Assembly: GCA_027492035.1 (NCBI GenBank)
Contig: JAOZFT010000035.1
Coordinates: 1 to 64,000, forward strand
Source: Thermoproteota archaeon
Lineage (GTDB): Archaea > Korarchaeota > JAOZGF01 > JAOZFZ01
Length of the DNA: 64,000 nt
Reading direction: 5' to 3'
This document shows positions 1 through 9,230 of this stretch, in pieces. The notes below the pieces were generated by a model. The model did not search any database, was not told where the DNA came from, and saw only the letters and a program-made list of their open reading frames with translations. The position numbers and the translations under genes are program-made. Numbering within the stretch: position 1 is the first letter of the stretch; each line of letters starts with the position of its first letter.

Positions 1-390
1 GCATCAGCCTCTTCCAACCCCCCACCCTCTTTCCCTTTTTCAAGAAAAGGAAAAAGGGCAAATATACATAATGTAAATTAAACTATTTAAAAATTTTCCT
101 TTTCAAGTTGAAAAAAATATTTAAAACTTCTCCTTAAAATTTAATATTTTTAATTAATATCTTTTTTATTAAAAAAAAGAAAAAAATAAGCGGTAAAAAT
201 AAATTTTTTTCACCAAAGAAAATTACAAAAAATTGAAGATTTTCTGTTTTAAAAGTTATTGTCTACACAGGGTTAATGCATTGCAGAGTCTGAATTCCAG
301 TTTACCTTTTCCTTACTTAATAATTACCAGGTCAAAGATCATTTTTCGTTGCAACCCTAACAAATTTTTCATGCGCCTAAAAATTACAGG
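1..390. other. intergenic region, no gene seen
   Basis: AT-rich stretch downstream of the minus-strand ABC permease gene. I find no convincing reading frame or structured RNA. One inverted repeat is visible near its start (cccttttt, ten bases, aaaaaggg, at 33-58). It is a weak hairpin without a following T-run, so I do not call it a terminator. Confidence 0.5.
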
Positions 391-1644
391 TTAAACACGG
401 AAGATTACGTTTTCTTTTGAAAAAAGCTTAATTACAGCTGAAAGCATTAATAAGAGATAAATAATGTTTAGAAAGAGTGTGATTAAAGCCCTTTCTAAAT
501 TTAAAGATTTAAACACGATGTTTCGGATCACTGTAAGTGGTCCAAGAAACGGGAGATAAATTAAGTATTTAAGAGTAGCTGGTGGAAGATACATAAAAAC
601 CAGTAAAATCATAACTATCGCCATGGTTACGTATCCTGTATACTGCTGAGCTTCTTTAAAGCTTTTAGAGAACACGCCTGTCAACATGAGCAAGGCATTC
701 CCAATCATTCCCGTTAAAACTGCTGAAAAAACAATTAAAGAAATGTCTGTTACGGTTAAATTGAACTCCACAGCTTTAGAAACTCCCCCTATCCCTGTCA
801 AATTTGTCATGAAGAAAATAAATCCAGCTGCTAAGCCTATTATTTGGAAAACTATGCTTAAGAAAGATAAAATTGAGACACTCACATATTTCCCAATCAC
901 TATCTGAGCCCTAGTGACAGGCATTGTTAAGAAAGTTTCCAAAGTTCTCCTTTCTTTTTCGCCTGCAGTGGTATCTACTGCATAATGGCTTCCTGCAATA
1001 ACGGAAAATAAACCTATGAAATAGGGAATCAAAAACCCTATGAAACTGATTCCAGTAGGTACTGTTTTAACCGTAACCCTTACAACCCTCATAGGTTTAA
1101 TTATCTGCTCAGTTAAGTTTAATTTCTGTAGTCTTTCCTTTACGATTTTCTCAGAAACAGATGAAAAGAAACCGTTAATGATTTCAACTCCCATTTCTGA
1201 CCTCATATTGGAGGAATCGAAGAAAACCAGTAACTTAGCTGTCCCTCCTGAATCTAAAACTTTCGAGAAATTATTAGGTATTACTAAAACTAAGTCATAC
1301 ATGTTTTTGACAATTAATTCAGTTAAGTTTTCATTTCCAGTGAGTGTTGAAAGCTTAACAACCCCTATTCCACCCAACTCATCAACAAGTTTCTTCGCTT
1401 TAGTGTCTTGAACCAAAACTGCTACATGAGGTGGGTTACTTTTCGGTGACATGAAAAATATAGGTAAACCAAGTGATAAGGGCATTATGATGAAAGGAAG
1501 TAGTACAGCCGTAAAAATTGTTCTTTTATCCCTGAAGGCATCAAGTAACTCTTTCCAAACTATAACCAAAATTTTTGTTTGAGGTAGGTTTAAACCTATC
1601 TTTTCAGTAAGAGAAGTTTCCAAAGTTTGTTTCCTCTTTAACAA
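391..1644 (-). CDS. ABC-2 type transporter permease (NatB-like)
   Basis: Integral membrane subunit of an ABC exporter, probably forming the channel for the ATPase encoded just upstream. The protein has one N-terminal transmembrane segment (about residues 40-65), a long extracytoplasmic domain to about residue 200, and a C-terminal block of about five membrane segments. Between the halves lies the segment TAGEKERRTLETFLTMPV, which is typical of NatB/ABC-2 permeases (EKERRTLE is the hallmark). It is read from a TTG that overlaps the ATPase gene by 41 bases. A second TTG at about 1623, behind AAGAGGAAAC, would shorten the overlap. The gene order ATPase then permease supports one exporter. The substrate cannot be told; the NatAB family includes sodium and drug or peptide exporters. 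Confidence 0.85.
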   Translation of the reverse strand: MLKRKQTLETSLTEKIGLNLPQTKILVIVWKELLDAFRDKRTIFTAVLLPFIIMPLSLGLPIFFMSPKSNPPHVAVLVQDTKAKKLVDELGGIGVVKLSTLTGNENLTELIVKNMYDLVLVIPNNFSKVLDSGGTAKLLVFFDSSNMRSEMGVEIINGFFSSVSEKIVKERLQKLNLTEQIIKPMRVVRVTVKTVPTGISFIGFLIPYFIGLFSVIAGSHYAVDTTAGEKERRTLETFLTMPVTRAQIVIGKYVSVSILSFLSIVFQIIGLAAGFIFFMTNLTGIGGVSKAVEFNLTVTDISLIVFSAVLTGMIGNALLMLTGVFSKSFKEAQQYTGYVTMAIVMILLVFMYLPPATLKYLIYLPFLGPLTVIRNIVFKSLNLERALITLFLNIIYLLLMLSAVIKLFSKENVIFRV

Positions 1645-2356
1645 GTTTCACAAATACCTCTTCAAAATCTTTTTGTTTAGTTACTTTTTCAATTTCTTCT
1701 TTTTTACCCTCAATCAATATTTTACCTTTATGGATTATTGCAACATATTTACAGATTTTCTCCACTTCCCACATGTTGTGAGTTGAAATAACCACTGTTT
1801 TTCCCTGTGAAGCATTCTTAACTATTATATCCCTTATTTCTCTTGCACTCATTACATCTAAGCCAGAGGTGGGTTCATCTAAAAAAAGAATCTCGGGGTC
1901 GTGAAGTAAGGCCCTCATTAAAGCAACCTTTTGTTTCATACCCTTAGAAAACTTCCCAACCTTCATGTTCCTCTGTTCACGTAACCCCATGACTTCCAAC
2001 AATTCATTAATTCTTTCCTTTAATTTTTCACTAGATAAATTATAGAGTTTACCTTGGAAAATTAATGTTTCTACGGGTGTTAATCTATCATACACTCCCA
2101 CATCTTCAGGTAAAACTCCAATTATTTTCCTAACCTTTAAGTCATCCCTTACTACATCGTAACCTCCAACTTCAGCTGTTCCAACAGTGGGTTTTAACAC
2201 CGTAGATAGCATCCTTAAAGTGGTTGTTTTTCCTGCCCCATTAGGGCCTAAAAAGCCAAAAATTGTGCCTTTCTTAACTTTAAAATAAATATGATCCACT
2301 GCTACTAACCCATTAAACACTTTTGTTAATCCTTTTACCGCAATTGCTGTCCCCAA
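1604..2356 (-). CDS. ABC transporter ATP-binding protein (NatA/CcmA-like)
   Basis: Cytoplasmic ATPase that powers the adjacent ABC-2 permease. The 250 residues are one nucleotide-binding domain: Walker A GPNGAGKTT (37-45), signature region FSKGMKQK (about 136-143, a variant of LSGGQ usual in NatA-type exporters), Walker B EILFLDEPTSGLD (about 155-167) and the switch His in VISTHNMWE. The start is TTG behind GGTGG with good spacing. The permease gene follows and overlaps it. The family assignment is secure; the transported molecule is unknown. Confidence 0.93.
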   Translation of the reverse strand: MGTAIAVKGLTKVFNGLVAVDHIYFKVKKGTIFGFLGPNGAGKTTTLRMLSTVLKPTVGTAEVGGYDVVRDDLKVRKIIGVLPEDVGVYDRLTPVETLIFQGKLYNLSSEKLKERINELLEVMGLREQRNMKVGKFSKGMKQKVALMRALLHDPEILFLDEPTSGLDVMSAREIRDIIVKNASQGKTVVISTHNMWEVEKICKYVAIIHKGKILIEGKKEEIEKVTKQKDFEEVFVKLVKEETNFGNFSY

Positions 2357-2668
2357 TTGTTTTCCACCTTCAAAAACAAAGGTTTACATTTTTTTTTAAA
2401 CTGTTTCCCCTCTTAACATTTACTTTTCCGTACTATTACCTCTTTATTTAACTTTTTAGCGAATCTTAAAGAAATTATTTAAAAAACCCTTTTTCTTTTT
2501 TAAATCATTGAAATTCCTATCTTCAATTTTAAAGGGGAAGTTAAGTAAGGGAAAAGGGGAAAGATTAAATTTTGAAGTTTCTCTGTTGCAAGTTTAAAAG
2601 AAGTTTGTTTCTAAGCCTTATAAAGGTTATTTTGAAGTAACAAATGATTCTCTTGAACGGGGAGGATA
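2357..2668. promoter_or_regulatory. divergent intergenic region with promoter for the 2669 gene
   Basis: About 310 bases between the minus-strand ABC pair and the plus-strand permease. A TATA-like element cttataaag at 2617-2625 lies about 45 bases before the GTG start at 2669, which fits an archaeal promoter with a short leader. The rest is AT-rich with no gene seen. The promoter call is from motif and position only. Confidence 0.45.
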
Positions 2669-4303
2669 GTGGTCAGGTTTAGTTTTCTCTTGAGAATTTT
2701 TTTTCATGAAGGTAAACTTTTTTTTCGGCAGAGTAAATACGGGAAGAAGGGGGTTTTTGCTTCTTTATTCTTTGTTAACTTTGTTTCAGGTTCTCTTCTT
2801 TTCTTAACAAGTTTAAACATTGTGTACGCCTTGAATAAACTTTTCGTTCCAGAAGATGTGGTTTACAATGTTGTTTTGCTTTTCCTTAATTCTTTGTTTG
2901 TTTATTCCATTATTTTCGGAACTCTTGAATCAATAGCTCTTTTCTCTAGAGAATCTGACCAAAATTTCCTTACTTCTCTCCCTGTTTCAACCAGGGAAAT
3001 AGTTTGGGGTAAAACTTTCTGGATTTTTATTTCCTTGCTTTTCTACGTAATTTTTCCCTTTTTCTCCCTTTTCTATCCCTTAAGGACCCTTTTTTCAAGT
3101 CAACAATTGATTTTAATTTTCTCACTTAGCTTATTCTTAATTTTCATAGGTTCTTCTCTCTCAGTGCTTATCTGTTTCGCTTTGTTCACTCTTTCTTCCC
3201 CTTCCTCATTAAAAAGTAAATTTTCAATTATTGTGGGAGTTTTTCTTATTCTCAGCTTATTACTGTTCAACACTTACTTCGTGGCTTTTCCTGCTAATCC
3301 TCAAAGTTTTTACAAATTACTTCTTTTTAAATCTGAGAATCCGTTGTGGTATTTCTCACCGGCTTCCTGGAGTTTTTATTTAATTAAAGGTACAGTTGCC
3401 AATCCTTTATTGAAGCCTTTTTCCATCACATTCCTCTCTTTAACTTCATTTATGCTGTTTCTCTTCCTCAACAAATACTCAAATGCCTGGTTCGTCAGCC
3501 TCGGAAATAAATTTTCTGCTCCCCCTCACTCTACTCTCCAAAAAAGAAAGTACTTTAATGGTTACAATATAACTTATACTTTACTAAGCCGTTTAATTGG
3601 TGAAAAAATTTATTATGTGTTTTTGAATGAAACTCGTTTAACTTTTAGGGAAAACTTTCGTTTATTAAATATGGTTATTTTTGTTTTACTGCTTGTTCCT
3701 GTTCTTGCTCCCTTATATAAGGGTTCCTTTCTTCTTAAAGGAAAATTTTTTCCCCTCTTCCATTTATTAATCAACATCATACCCATTTATGTGGCTGTTT
3801 TCTGTTCCCAATCCATAGGATGGGAAGGAAAAAGTTTTATGTTAATTAAAAAATCACCCATAAAAAATTGGGAACTATTTCTAGGTAAATTTCTTTTCTA
3901 TTTATGTTCAGACTCTGCTTTAATCCTTATTTTTTCTTTTCTAATAATCCTTCAATTCCCTTTCAACTTATTTGAAAAACTAACTCTTATATTTTCACCT
4001 TTAATTGCTTCAGTAGGTGTTTTACTTTTCTCTATGTGGGTTGGTGTCACGTTTCCAAATTTTGAAGGTGAAGTTACTGGTTTACTGGGTTCAAGAAAAG
4101 AAGGAGTAAATCTTTTAGGGTCGTTAACACTTTCAACGAGTATTGTTCTCTTTTTCTTCGGGCCAGTTCTTTTCTTAACCCTAGCCTCAATAAATAATTA
4201 TATTCCACTGTTCTATTTTTCCATGCCTAGCCTTTTAACAATTTTTATGGGGCTGCTGACCTTGAGAATGTCCCTGCAAAAGATTGAAATATTAGAAGTT
4301 TAA
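2669..4303 (+). CDS. large polytopic membrane protein, ABC-2 permease-like
   Basis: 544 residues with roughly a dozen hydrophobic segments and short soluble loops. The layout (charged start, membrane block, then SRESDQNFLTSLPVSTREIVWGK) resembles the large ABC exporter permeases in which a 'xxLPVS/T..iv.gK' loop precedes the next span. The second half repeats the pattern (KSFMLIKKSPIKNWELFLGKFL), suggesting an internal duplication. It starts with GTG behind GGGGAGG. No ATPase gene lies next to it on the same strand; it might share the divergent NatA-like ATPase or use one elsewhere. The role is inferred from topology and loop motifs only. Confidence 0.7.
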   Translation: MVRFSFLLRIFFHEGKLFFRQSKYGKKGVFASLFFVNFVSGSLLFLTSLNIVYALNKLFVPEDVVYNVVLLFLNSLFVYSIIFGTLESIALFSRESDQNFLTSLPVSTREIVWGKTFWIFISLLFYVIFPFFSLFYPLRTLFSSQQLILIFSLSLFLIFIGSSLSVLICFALFTLSSPSSLKSKFSIIVGVFLILSLLLFNTYFVAFPANPQSFYKLLLFKSENPLWYFSPASWSFYLIKGTVANPLLKPFSITFLSLTSFMLFLFLNKYSNAWFVSLGNKFSAPPHSTLQKRKYFNGYNITYTLLSRLIGEKIYYVFLNETRLTFRENFRLLNMVIFVLLLVPVLAPLYKGSFLLKGKFFPLFHLLINIIPIYVAVFCSQSIGWEGKSFMLIKKSPIKNWELFLGKFLFYLCSDSALILIFSFLIILQFPFNLFEKLTLIFSPLIASVGVLLFSMWVGVTFPNFEGEVTGLLGSRKEGVNLLGSLTLSTSIVLFFFGPVLFLTLASINNYIPLFYFSMPSLLTIFMGLLTLRMSLQKIEILEV

Positions 4304-4331
4304 CCTTTAAAATGAAAGGTTAAGAAGCTTC

Positions 4332-4339
4332 TTTATAAA
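4332..4339 (+). promoter_or_regulatory. TATA box of the M48 protease gene
   Basis: tttataaa preceded by a purine-rich stretch (agaag), about 30 bases before the ATG at 4366. The spacing implies a nearly leaderless transcript, as is common in archaea. Motif and position only. Confidence 0.45.
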
Positions 4340-4365
4340 GGGAAAATTCGGACTGATGTGCGGAA

Positions 4366-5805
4366 ATGTATGGAATGCTTCTTGAGAAAAGAAAAATGAT
4401 TGAGGAGGAGTTGAAAGACTTCTTCCTAGCTAGTGAAGAAAGAGAAACATTTCTCAATTACTTCCTCCACTTTTTCGTAAAGCCGAGGATGAGAAATATT
4501 AAGGACTTGAAAATTGAAAGGAATAACGAAGAGGTTTTGGTTGGTTTAAAATATTTATTAATTAATGTAGCTACTGAAATTGAAATAAATATGCAGTTTT
4601 CTATCACTAACAAATTTAGGTACCGAGTAAGCGGCATAGCTCCTTCTCGTTACTTCGAAAAGCTTAAGAGAGAATTATATGCGCTAATTTACAACTATAG
4701 ATTCACTAGAGGTAAACGTTCTCTTTATCTTAGCTTGTTTGAAGGAAGCAAATCATCTCCTGAAACATCTAAACCCCCAGGGAGCTACGGGATGTATTCA
4801 AAAAATTTAGTTGGAATCTACATGACCATTTTTGGTTTATTCTTTTTCCTTTTCTATTTGTTAGGGTTTTATGCATTAGTCGCTCTTCTACTTATTCAGT
4901 TCTTTCTCTTCTACTCCTCTGACAAATCTTTGTTCAACTTGAGCACGTGGAAGGTCACGCAAGAAAATAAACGTCTATGGATTCTAAAAATAGCTGTTCC
5001 AATGGAAAAATTCAGGGATTTCTACCAACAAAACTTTCCCAAACTTAAAACTTTGAAAGAAGAAATCATCAACCGAGTATACACCCCAAAGGGGGAAATT
5101 TCAAAAGAAGATGTTTCAGAAATAATTAAAGAAAAAGAAATAAACTTATATGGTGGAGAAGTAGAAGTAAAACCTATAAATATCTTAGATGTTGTGAAGG
5201 GGGTTTCCTCTAAACTAAAAGTTAAAACTCCAAAAATAGGGTTAATCAACACTCCATTACCTAACGCAGCTGCTACAGGTCCTTCTCAGCACAAATCAAC
5301 TATTGTCATAACCACAGGTTTACTATCCTTTTCAGATGAAGAAGAACTAGAAAATATAGTCGCCCATGAACTAGGCCACATAAAAAACAAAGACCCCCTC
5401 TCCCTACTTCTTTTAAGCCTATTTGTTGAGTCGCTTAGACTAATTGTTTTCTTCACTTATTTCTCGATCATAGCCTTCATGTATTTCTTTTTAGGAGTAA
5501 CTCTTGTTTACTTTTTCGCTAAAATCTTTGAAATAAGAGCAGATTTAGAGGCGATAAAACATCTGAAACAACCGAAAACATTCGCAAATATTTTAAGAAA
5601 AATAATGTTCAGAACAGGTTTCCCTTACAGAAAATCCTTCTTAGCATGGTTTAATTGGGATCCTCACCCTCCAATCTACTTCAGAATAAAAATGATGGAA
5701 GAATTCGCTCGAAAAAAGGAAATAGAGGAAAAAAATTCAACAATTCAAGCCTTTAAAGAACTGTTTAAGGGTTTCTTTGCGGATTTATTTGACAAAACGT
5801 TCTAG
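4366..5805 (+). CDS. M48 family membrane metalloprotease (HtpX-like)
   Basis: Zinc-dependent membrane protease of the HtpX/Ste24 superfamily, likely in membrane protein quality control. The zinc motif HELGH is at residues 334-338, and the third ligand is in EIRAD (E389), followed by the usual downstream region ending in HPPIYFRIKMME. Two hydrophobic blocks flank the catalytic region (about 148-185 and 350-385). The N-terminal 145 residues are soluble and not recognised; typical HtpX is near 290 residues, so this is an extended form at 479. The start is ATG 4366, close behind a TATA box, giving a very short leader. Confidence 0.9.
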   Translation: MYGMLLEKRKMIEEELKDFFLASEERETFLNYFLHFFVKPRMRNIKDLKIERNNEEVLVGLKYLLINVATEIEINMQFSITNKFRYRVSGIAPSRYFEKLKRELYALIYNYRFTRGKRSLYLSLFEGSKSSPETSKPPGSYGMYSKNLVGIYMTIFGLFFFLFYLLGFYALVALLLIQFFLFYSSDKSLFNLSTWKVTQENKRLWILKIAVPMEKFRDFYQQNFPKLKTLKEEIINRVYTPKGEISKEDVSEIIKEKEINLYGGEVEVKPINILDVVKGVSSKLKVKTPKIGLINTPLPNAAATGPSQHKSTIVITTGLLSFSDEEELENIVAHELGHIKNKDPLSLLLLSLFVESLRLIVFFTYFSIIAFMYFFLGVTLVYFFAKIFEIRADLEAIKHLKQPKTFANILRKIMFRTGFPYRKSFLAWFNWDPHPPIYFRIKMMEEFARKKEIEEKNSTIQAFKELFKGFFADLFDKTF

Positions 5806-5976
5806 AAAAACAAACAACAAGTTTAAATACACCTCTAATATGTTTTTCCTCTCCTAAATTTGTTCATGAAAAACTAAAAAGGAATTTTTTTAAAACAATG
5901 TCTTTGAGAGGAAATTTTTCTGATTTTTCACAAGTTTCCAGAGGTGCAGAGATTGTAAGTTAGGAGGTAAGAACAA

Positions 5977-6576
5977 TTGGAAAAGGAAAAAGTTGCAGGT
6001 GTAATCTCAATTATTTTCTCTCCCCCAGTAATTGGCTTATTTATAACCCTAATTTTAACATTTAAGCCCCCTTATGGGCAACAAGTAAATCCTTTCTTAG
6101 CCTTTCTTTTCGGTTTATGTTTCATTGTCATCTTACCAATTCTTCCTGTCATCTATGCTTCAAAAAAAGGGAAAGTTGAGCTGGATGTTCCAAACAAAGA
6201 GAAAAGAGGGAAGTTCCTTTTAATTTCCATAATTACTTACTTTACAGGTTTCCTTTTAGCTAACTTGCTGAACATGAAAGGATTCTCCCTAATGGTTTTC
6301 TCCTACTTCTTAGTTACTTTTTTTGTTTTGTTCTTTAATTACTTCATAAAAATTAGTATCCATACAACTGGTGTTGCAGGACCTGCTACAGCTTTAGTTT
6401 TTTTCTATGGTTTAGAGGTTTACCCATTCTGGTTTATTCTTTTACCTGTTTTTTGGGCTAGGCTGGTTCTGAAAAAACATGATCTGTTTCAATTATTGCT
6501 TGGGGTAGTTACAGGTGTATCAGTTACCTTTTTAGCTTTCCACATTGTAGTTTTTCTAAAACCTTTCTTGAAATAA
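5977..6576 (+). CDS. PAP2-like integral membrane phosphatase family protein
   Basis: 199 residues with about six membrane spans. Spaced residues match the PAP2 superfamily pattern: NKEKRGKF (Lys/Arg motif), KISIHTTGVAG (central S-x-H motif) and ARLVLKKHDLFQLLLG (Arg...His motif). Such proteins usually remove phosphate from lipid phosphates or prenyl diphosphates at the membrane; the substrate here is not known. It starts with TTG behind a strong TAGGAGGT. The motifs are degenerate compared with classical KxxxxxxRP/PSGH, so activity is not certain. Confidence 0.65.
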   Translation: MEKEKVAGVISIIFSPPVIGLFITLILTFKPPYGQQVNPFLAFLFGLCFIVILPILPVIYASKKGKVELDVPNKEKRGKFLLISIITYFTGFLLANLLNMKGFSLMVFSYFLVTFFVLFFNYFIKISIHTTGVAGPATALVFFYGLEVYPFWFILLPVFWARLVLKKHDLFQLLLGVVTGVSVTFLAFHIVVFLKPFLK

Positions 6577-6635
6577 GTTGATTAGGCTTCCTCTCTTGTC
6601 TCTAATTCTCCTTTTTTAAAAATAAATTGAAAAAG

Positions 6636-7181
6636 TTAATGTGAATCAATTATCAAAGAACTCTCCCTTATTTTCTTCAGTATCTCTTTCTCTACTTTTC
6701 TAAGTGAGTCTTCGGGGTTCCTGTAATCCCATTCCAGGTAGATGGTTTCCATTCTCTTCTGCAGTTCTTCAATAAATATACCTTTCCCCTTAACCTCTAC
6801 ATATCCCCCGTTCTTGCTTCTATTGGTTTTGTTCACCCCACAACTGGGGGAGCCTGCTATACCGATGATCCCGAAAACCATTATCCCTGCATCTATTAAT
6901 TTTTGGTGATGTTTCTTAACTTCTTCCGCTAGTTTAGCACATAAACTTCTTAAACCCCTTTTTTCATATTCATCTTTTGACATAGGGTTTCTTTTCAAAC
7001 CTAAAAGTTCAAACTCGGGGCATGGAAGTACTTCTATTCCCAAATTGTATTTTTTAGCTAAATCAACAAGTTCTGGCACAAATGAAGAATATTTATATTT
7101 AACAAGCCAAGGAACAATGGTGTTCTGATTCATTAAACAATGTGCAAGAAACAAAACCTTAAAACTCCTGTTATCTACCAT
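6636..7181 (-). CDS. DUF523 / TudS-family [4Fe-4S] desulfidase-like protein
   Basis: 181 residues with the three spaced cysteines of the DUF523 family: HCLMNQN (C15), PCPEFELLG (C54) and SPSCG (C114). Characterised TudS members use three cysteines to hold a [4Fe-4S] cluster that takes sulfur from thiouracil-type bases. The archaeal version here may act on thiolated nucleobases or another thio compound. The C-terminal 60 residues are charged and helical. It stands alone on the minus strand, divergent from the aminopeptidase gene. The family is recognised from motif spacing; the substrate is inferred. Confidence 0.7.
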   Translation of the reverse strand: MVDNRSFKVLFLAHCLMNQNTIVPWLVKYKYSSFVPELVDLAKKYNLGIEVLPCPEFELLGLKRNPMSKDEYEKRGLRSLCAKLAEEVKKHHQKLIDAGIMVFGIIGIAGSPSCGVNKTNRSKNGGYVEVKGKGIFIEELQKRMETIYLEWDYRNPEDSLRKVEKEILKKIRESSLIIDSH

Positions 7182-7343
7182 TCACTTTTCACCAAAGCAC
7201 CTGTTTTCTTTTCAAAAGGTTTCTTTTCAAAACCATTTTCTTAGTTTAAAGAAGCAATCGTTTAAATATTTTATTTTCTTCTTTTCCTTTTTGTTAGAAA
7301 TCCTTTTTGCCGAATAAATTTCTCAAGGGATGAAGGTGGTTCC

Positions 7344-8579
7344 TTGTACCATTACAGTCTCCCTCTTTTAAGAAAGGTTTGTGACAGAATCCTAACTCAA
7401 AACCTAAACTTAGGTGAAGGGTCTGAACTTTTCATACTTCTTTCATTTACTGCAGAAGATGAAAAAGTAGCTTTAGAAACGTTTTTAATCTATGAAATAA
7501 TGACTGAGGAAGCAAAGAAATTAGGTATAGATGTTTCCTTGATGTTTTTTCCTTCGAGGCAAAGCAGTAGTTTTTCACCTGAAAGTTTCAATATTTTGAG
7601 GGGTTTTTGGGCATTGAAACAAGGAGTTAATGAATTCATGAAAGAGAAATTCTCTTCAGTAATAGATTTTCTTAAACATTACGGCTTACCTGATGTCATC
7701 TATATTGTAAAAGACAATAAAAGTTTGGGGAGGGATAAATACGGGCTTCATCATGGTTATTCTGTTATGGAAGGGCGGGAGAAAATTAGGGACGGTTTAA
7801 GCTTAATTTTAAGCTCTAAAGTTAATGTTGCATTCAGCTCCCCCTTACCTATAAACGTTTTCATTAAATCAAATACTGTAGACTTAGCGAAGCTTGTTGA
7901 GTACAATGAATCAGTTTATAACAAATTAATTAACTGTGAAAAGATGGGTATTGAATCGTCTCCGTTAGTAATGGAAGGTAAAGGCGTTTTTACAAGCTTA
8001 ACTGCAGAGGTAGAGGGAAAAAACATATTTACTGATAATGGATATTTTACAGAAGAGAACAGGAGAATAAATATTCCTCCAGGTGAAGTTTTTTTTACCC
8101 CAACTAACCTAAACGGCACCTTAATTGTTGATGGCTTAATTGAGATCAGTAAGTACTTCTTCCTTGAACATCCCCTGTTACTAAAAATTTCTGAAAGGGA
8201 ATTGGTTGTCGATGACATGAAAGGGAAAGGAGAAATTTTTGAGAATTTCAAAAAATATTTGTCTGAAATCGAGGAAAAACTTGAAAAATTTAGACTAAGG
8301 GTTCCTGGGCCTCAATTTAGAACGCTTCGCTCCAACTTGTTTAAATTTGGAGAAGTAGGTGTAGGAACTAATCCTTCAGCTTTAATAGGTGCTTGGCCTG
8401 TACAAATAGAAAAAAGGCTAGGCACCTTACACTTTGGTTTAGGATCAGGTTGGACAGAAGAAACAAGGACTATTCACCGTAAAAAGATGGTGATAGGTGT
8501 TAAGTCCAAATTAACTGTTTTCACAGAAAAGAACAGTAAAAAGGAGTTTATCCTTAGAGGAGGCAAATTCCTTAATTAA
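7344..8579 (+). CDS. M29-family aminopeptidase (AmpS/aminopeptidase T-like)
   Basis: 411-residue cytoplasmic metallopeptidase. The C-terminal half carries the M29 metal-site signatures: NIPPGEVFFTPTNLNGTLIVDG, KFGEVGVGTNP and TLHFGLGSGWT. M29 enzymes remove N-terminal residues and bind two metal ions through Glu, His and Asp in these motifs. The start is TTG 7344 behind GAAGGTGG; the nearby ATG at 7330 is in another frame. It is a single gene between divergent TudS and convergent Lrp. Confidence 0.85.
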   Translation: MYHYSLPLLRKVCDRILTQNLNLGEGSELFILLSFTAEDEKVALETFLIYEIMTEEAKKLGIDVSLMFFPSRQSSSFSPESFNILRGFWALKQGVNEFMKEKFSSVIDFLKHYGLPDVIYIVKDNKSLGRDKYGLHHGYSVMEGREKIRDGLSLILSSKVNVAFSSPLPINVFIKSNTVDLAKLVEYNESVYNKLINCEKMGIESSPLVMEGKGVFTSLTAEVEGKNIFTDNGYFTEENRRINIPPGEVFFTPTNLNGTLIVDGLIEISKYFFLEHPLLLKISERELVVDDMKGKGEIFENFKKYLSEIEEKLEKFRLRVPGPQFRTLRSNLFKFGEVGVGTNPSALIGAWPVQIEKRLGTLHFGLGSGWTEETRTIHRKKMVIGVKSKLTVFTEKNSKKEFILRGGKFLN

Positions 8580-8609
8580 CCTTAACTTGGTCGATGAAAA
8601 AGCCTAAGT

Positions 8610-9068
8610 CTAGGTTTGTTCCTCTTCTGGGATAGGTAACCTGAAGTCTTCTTTCAAAATACTTAACACCACACTTGTTGTTGTTTCTGAAGCTAAACCT
8701 AGATTCAATATCTTATTTATAAAATTGTTTAATCCCTCCCTTCCCTTAAACCTCCCTATTAACACTAAATCATAAACTCCAGTTATTGAGTAAGCTTGCA
8801 TTATTTCTTTAAACTTAAGGTATTCCTCCTTTAAATCTTCGGGAGGTTTTGGGGTTTTAACCATTATGACAGCTGTGAAATCCATACCTAGCATTTTAGG
8901 ATTGATTACCGGTATAAAATCAGTGATCACTCCATTTTCAACCATTTTCTTTATTCTGTTATGTACTGTACCTACAGATACTCCCACTTCTTTAGCTATT
9001 TCTCTGTAACTTATTCTTGTGTCCTTTTGAAGAATTTTTAAAATCGATAAATCTATTTCATCAACCAT
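8610..9068 (-). CDS. Lrp/AsnC family transcriptional regulator
   Basis: 152-residue DNA-binding regulator. The N-terminal winged HTH (IDLSILKILQKDTRISYREIAKEVGVSVGTVHNRIKKM, about 4-42) is followed by a RAM/ligand domain (about 65-145) with the usual TGVYDLVLIGRFKG strand. Lrp proteins oligomerise and respond to amino acids; the effector is unknown here. It lies downstream of dcd on the same strand, about 160 bases away, so it probably has its own promoter in the T-rich gap. Confidence 0.93.
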   Translation of the reverse strand: MVDEIDLSILKILQKDTRISYREIAKEVGVSVGTVHNRIKKMVENGVITDFIPVINPKMLGMDFTAVIMVKTPKPPEDLKEEYLKFKEIMQAYSITGVYDLVLIGRFKGREGLNNFINKILNLGLASETTTSVVLSILKEDFRLPIPEEEQT

Positions 9069-9230
9069 TTCCTAAACCGCTTCTTTCTTTTTTCCTTCTT
9101 TTAAAGGAGAAATGTATCTTTACTATTTTTAAAGATTTATTTTTAAATGTTTATTTTTGTTTATATTTCTCTCTATTTTTCTTTATAAATTTTATCCTAA
9201 AACCTTCCTTAAGTAACGTGAATTAAGTGT

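Noticed and set aside
33-58. Hairpin cccttttt...aaaaaggg as terminator
   Set aside because: No T-run follows on either strand, and short arms of C/T are common here.
9017-9226. 69-residue plus-strand ORF between lrp and dcd
   Set aside because: It overlaps the start of lrp and then runs through T-rich promoter DNA, giving only Phe/Leu; no ribosome site.
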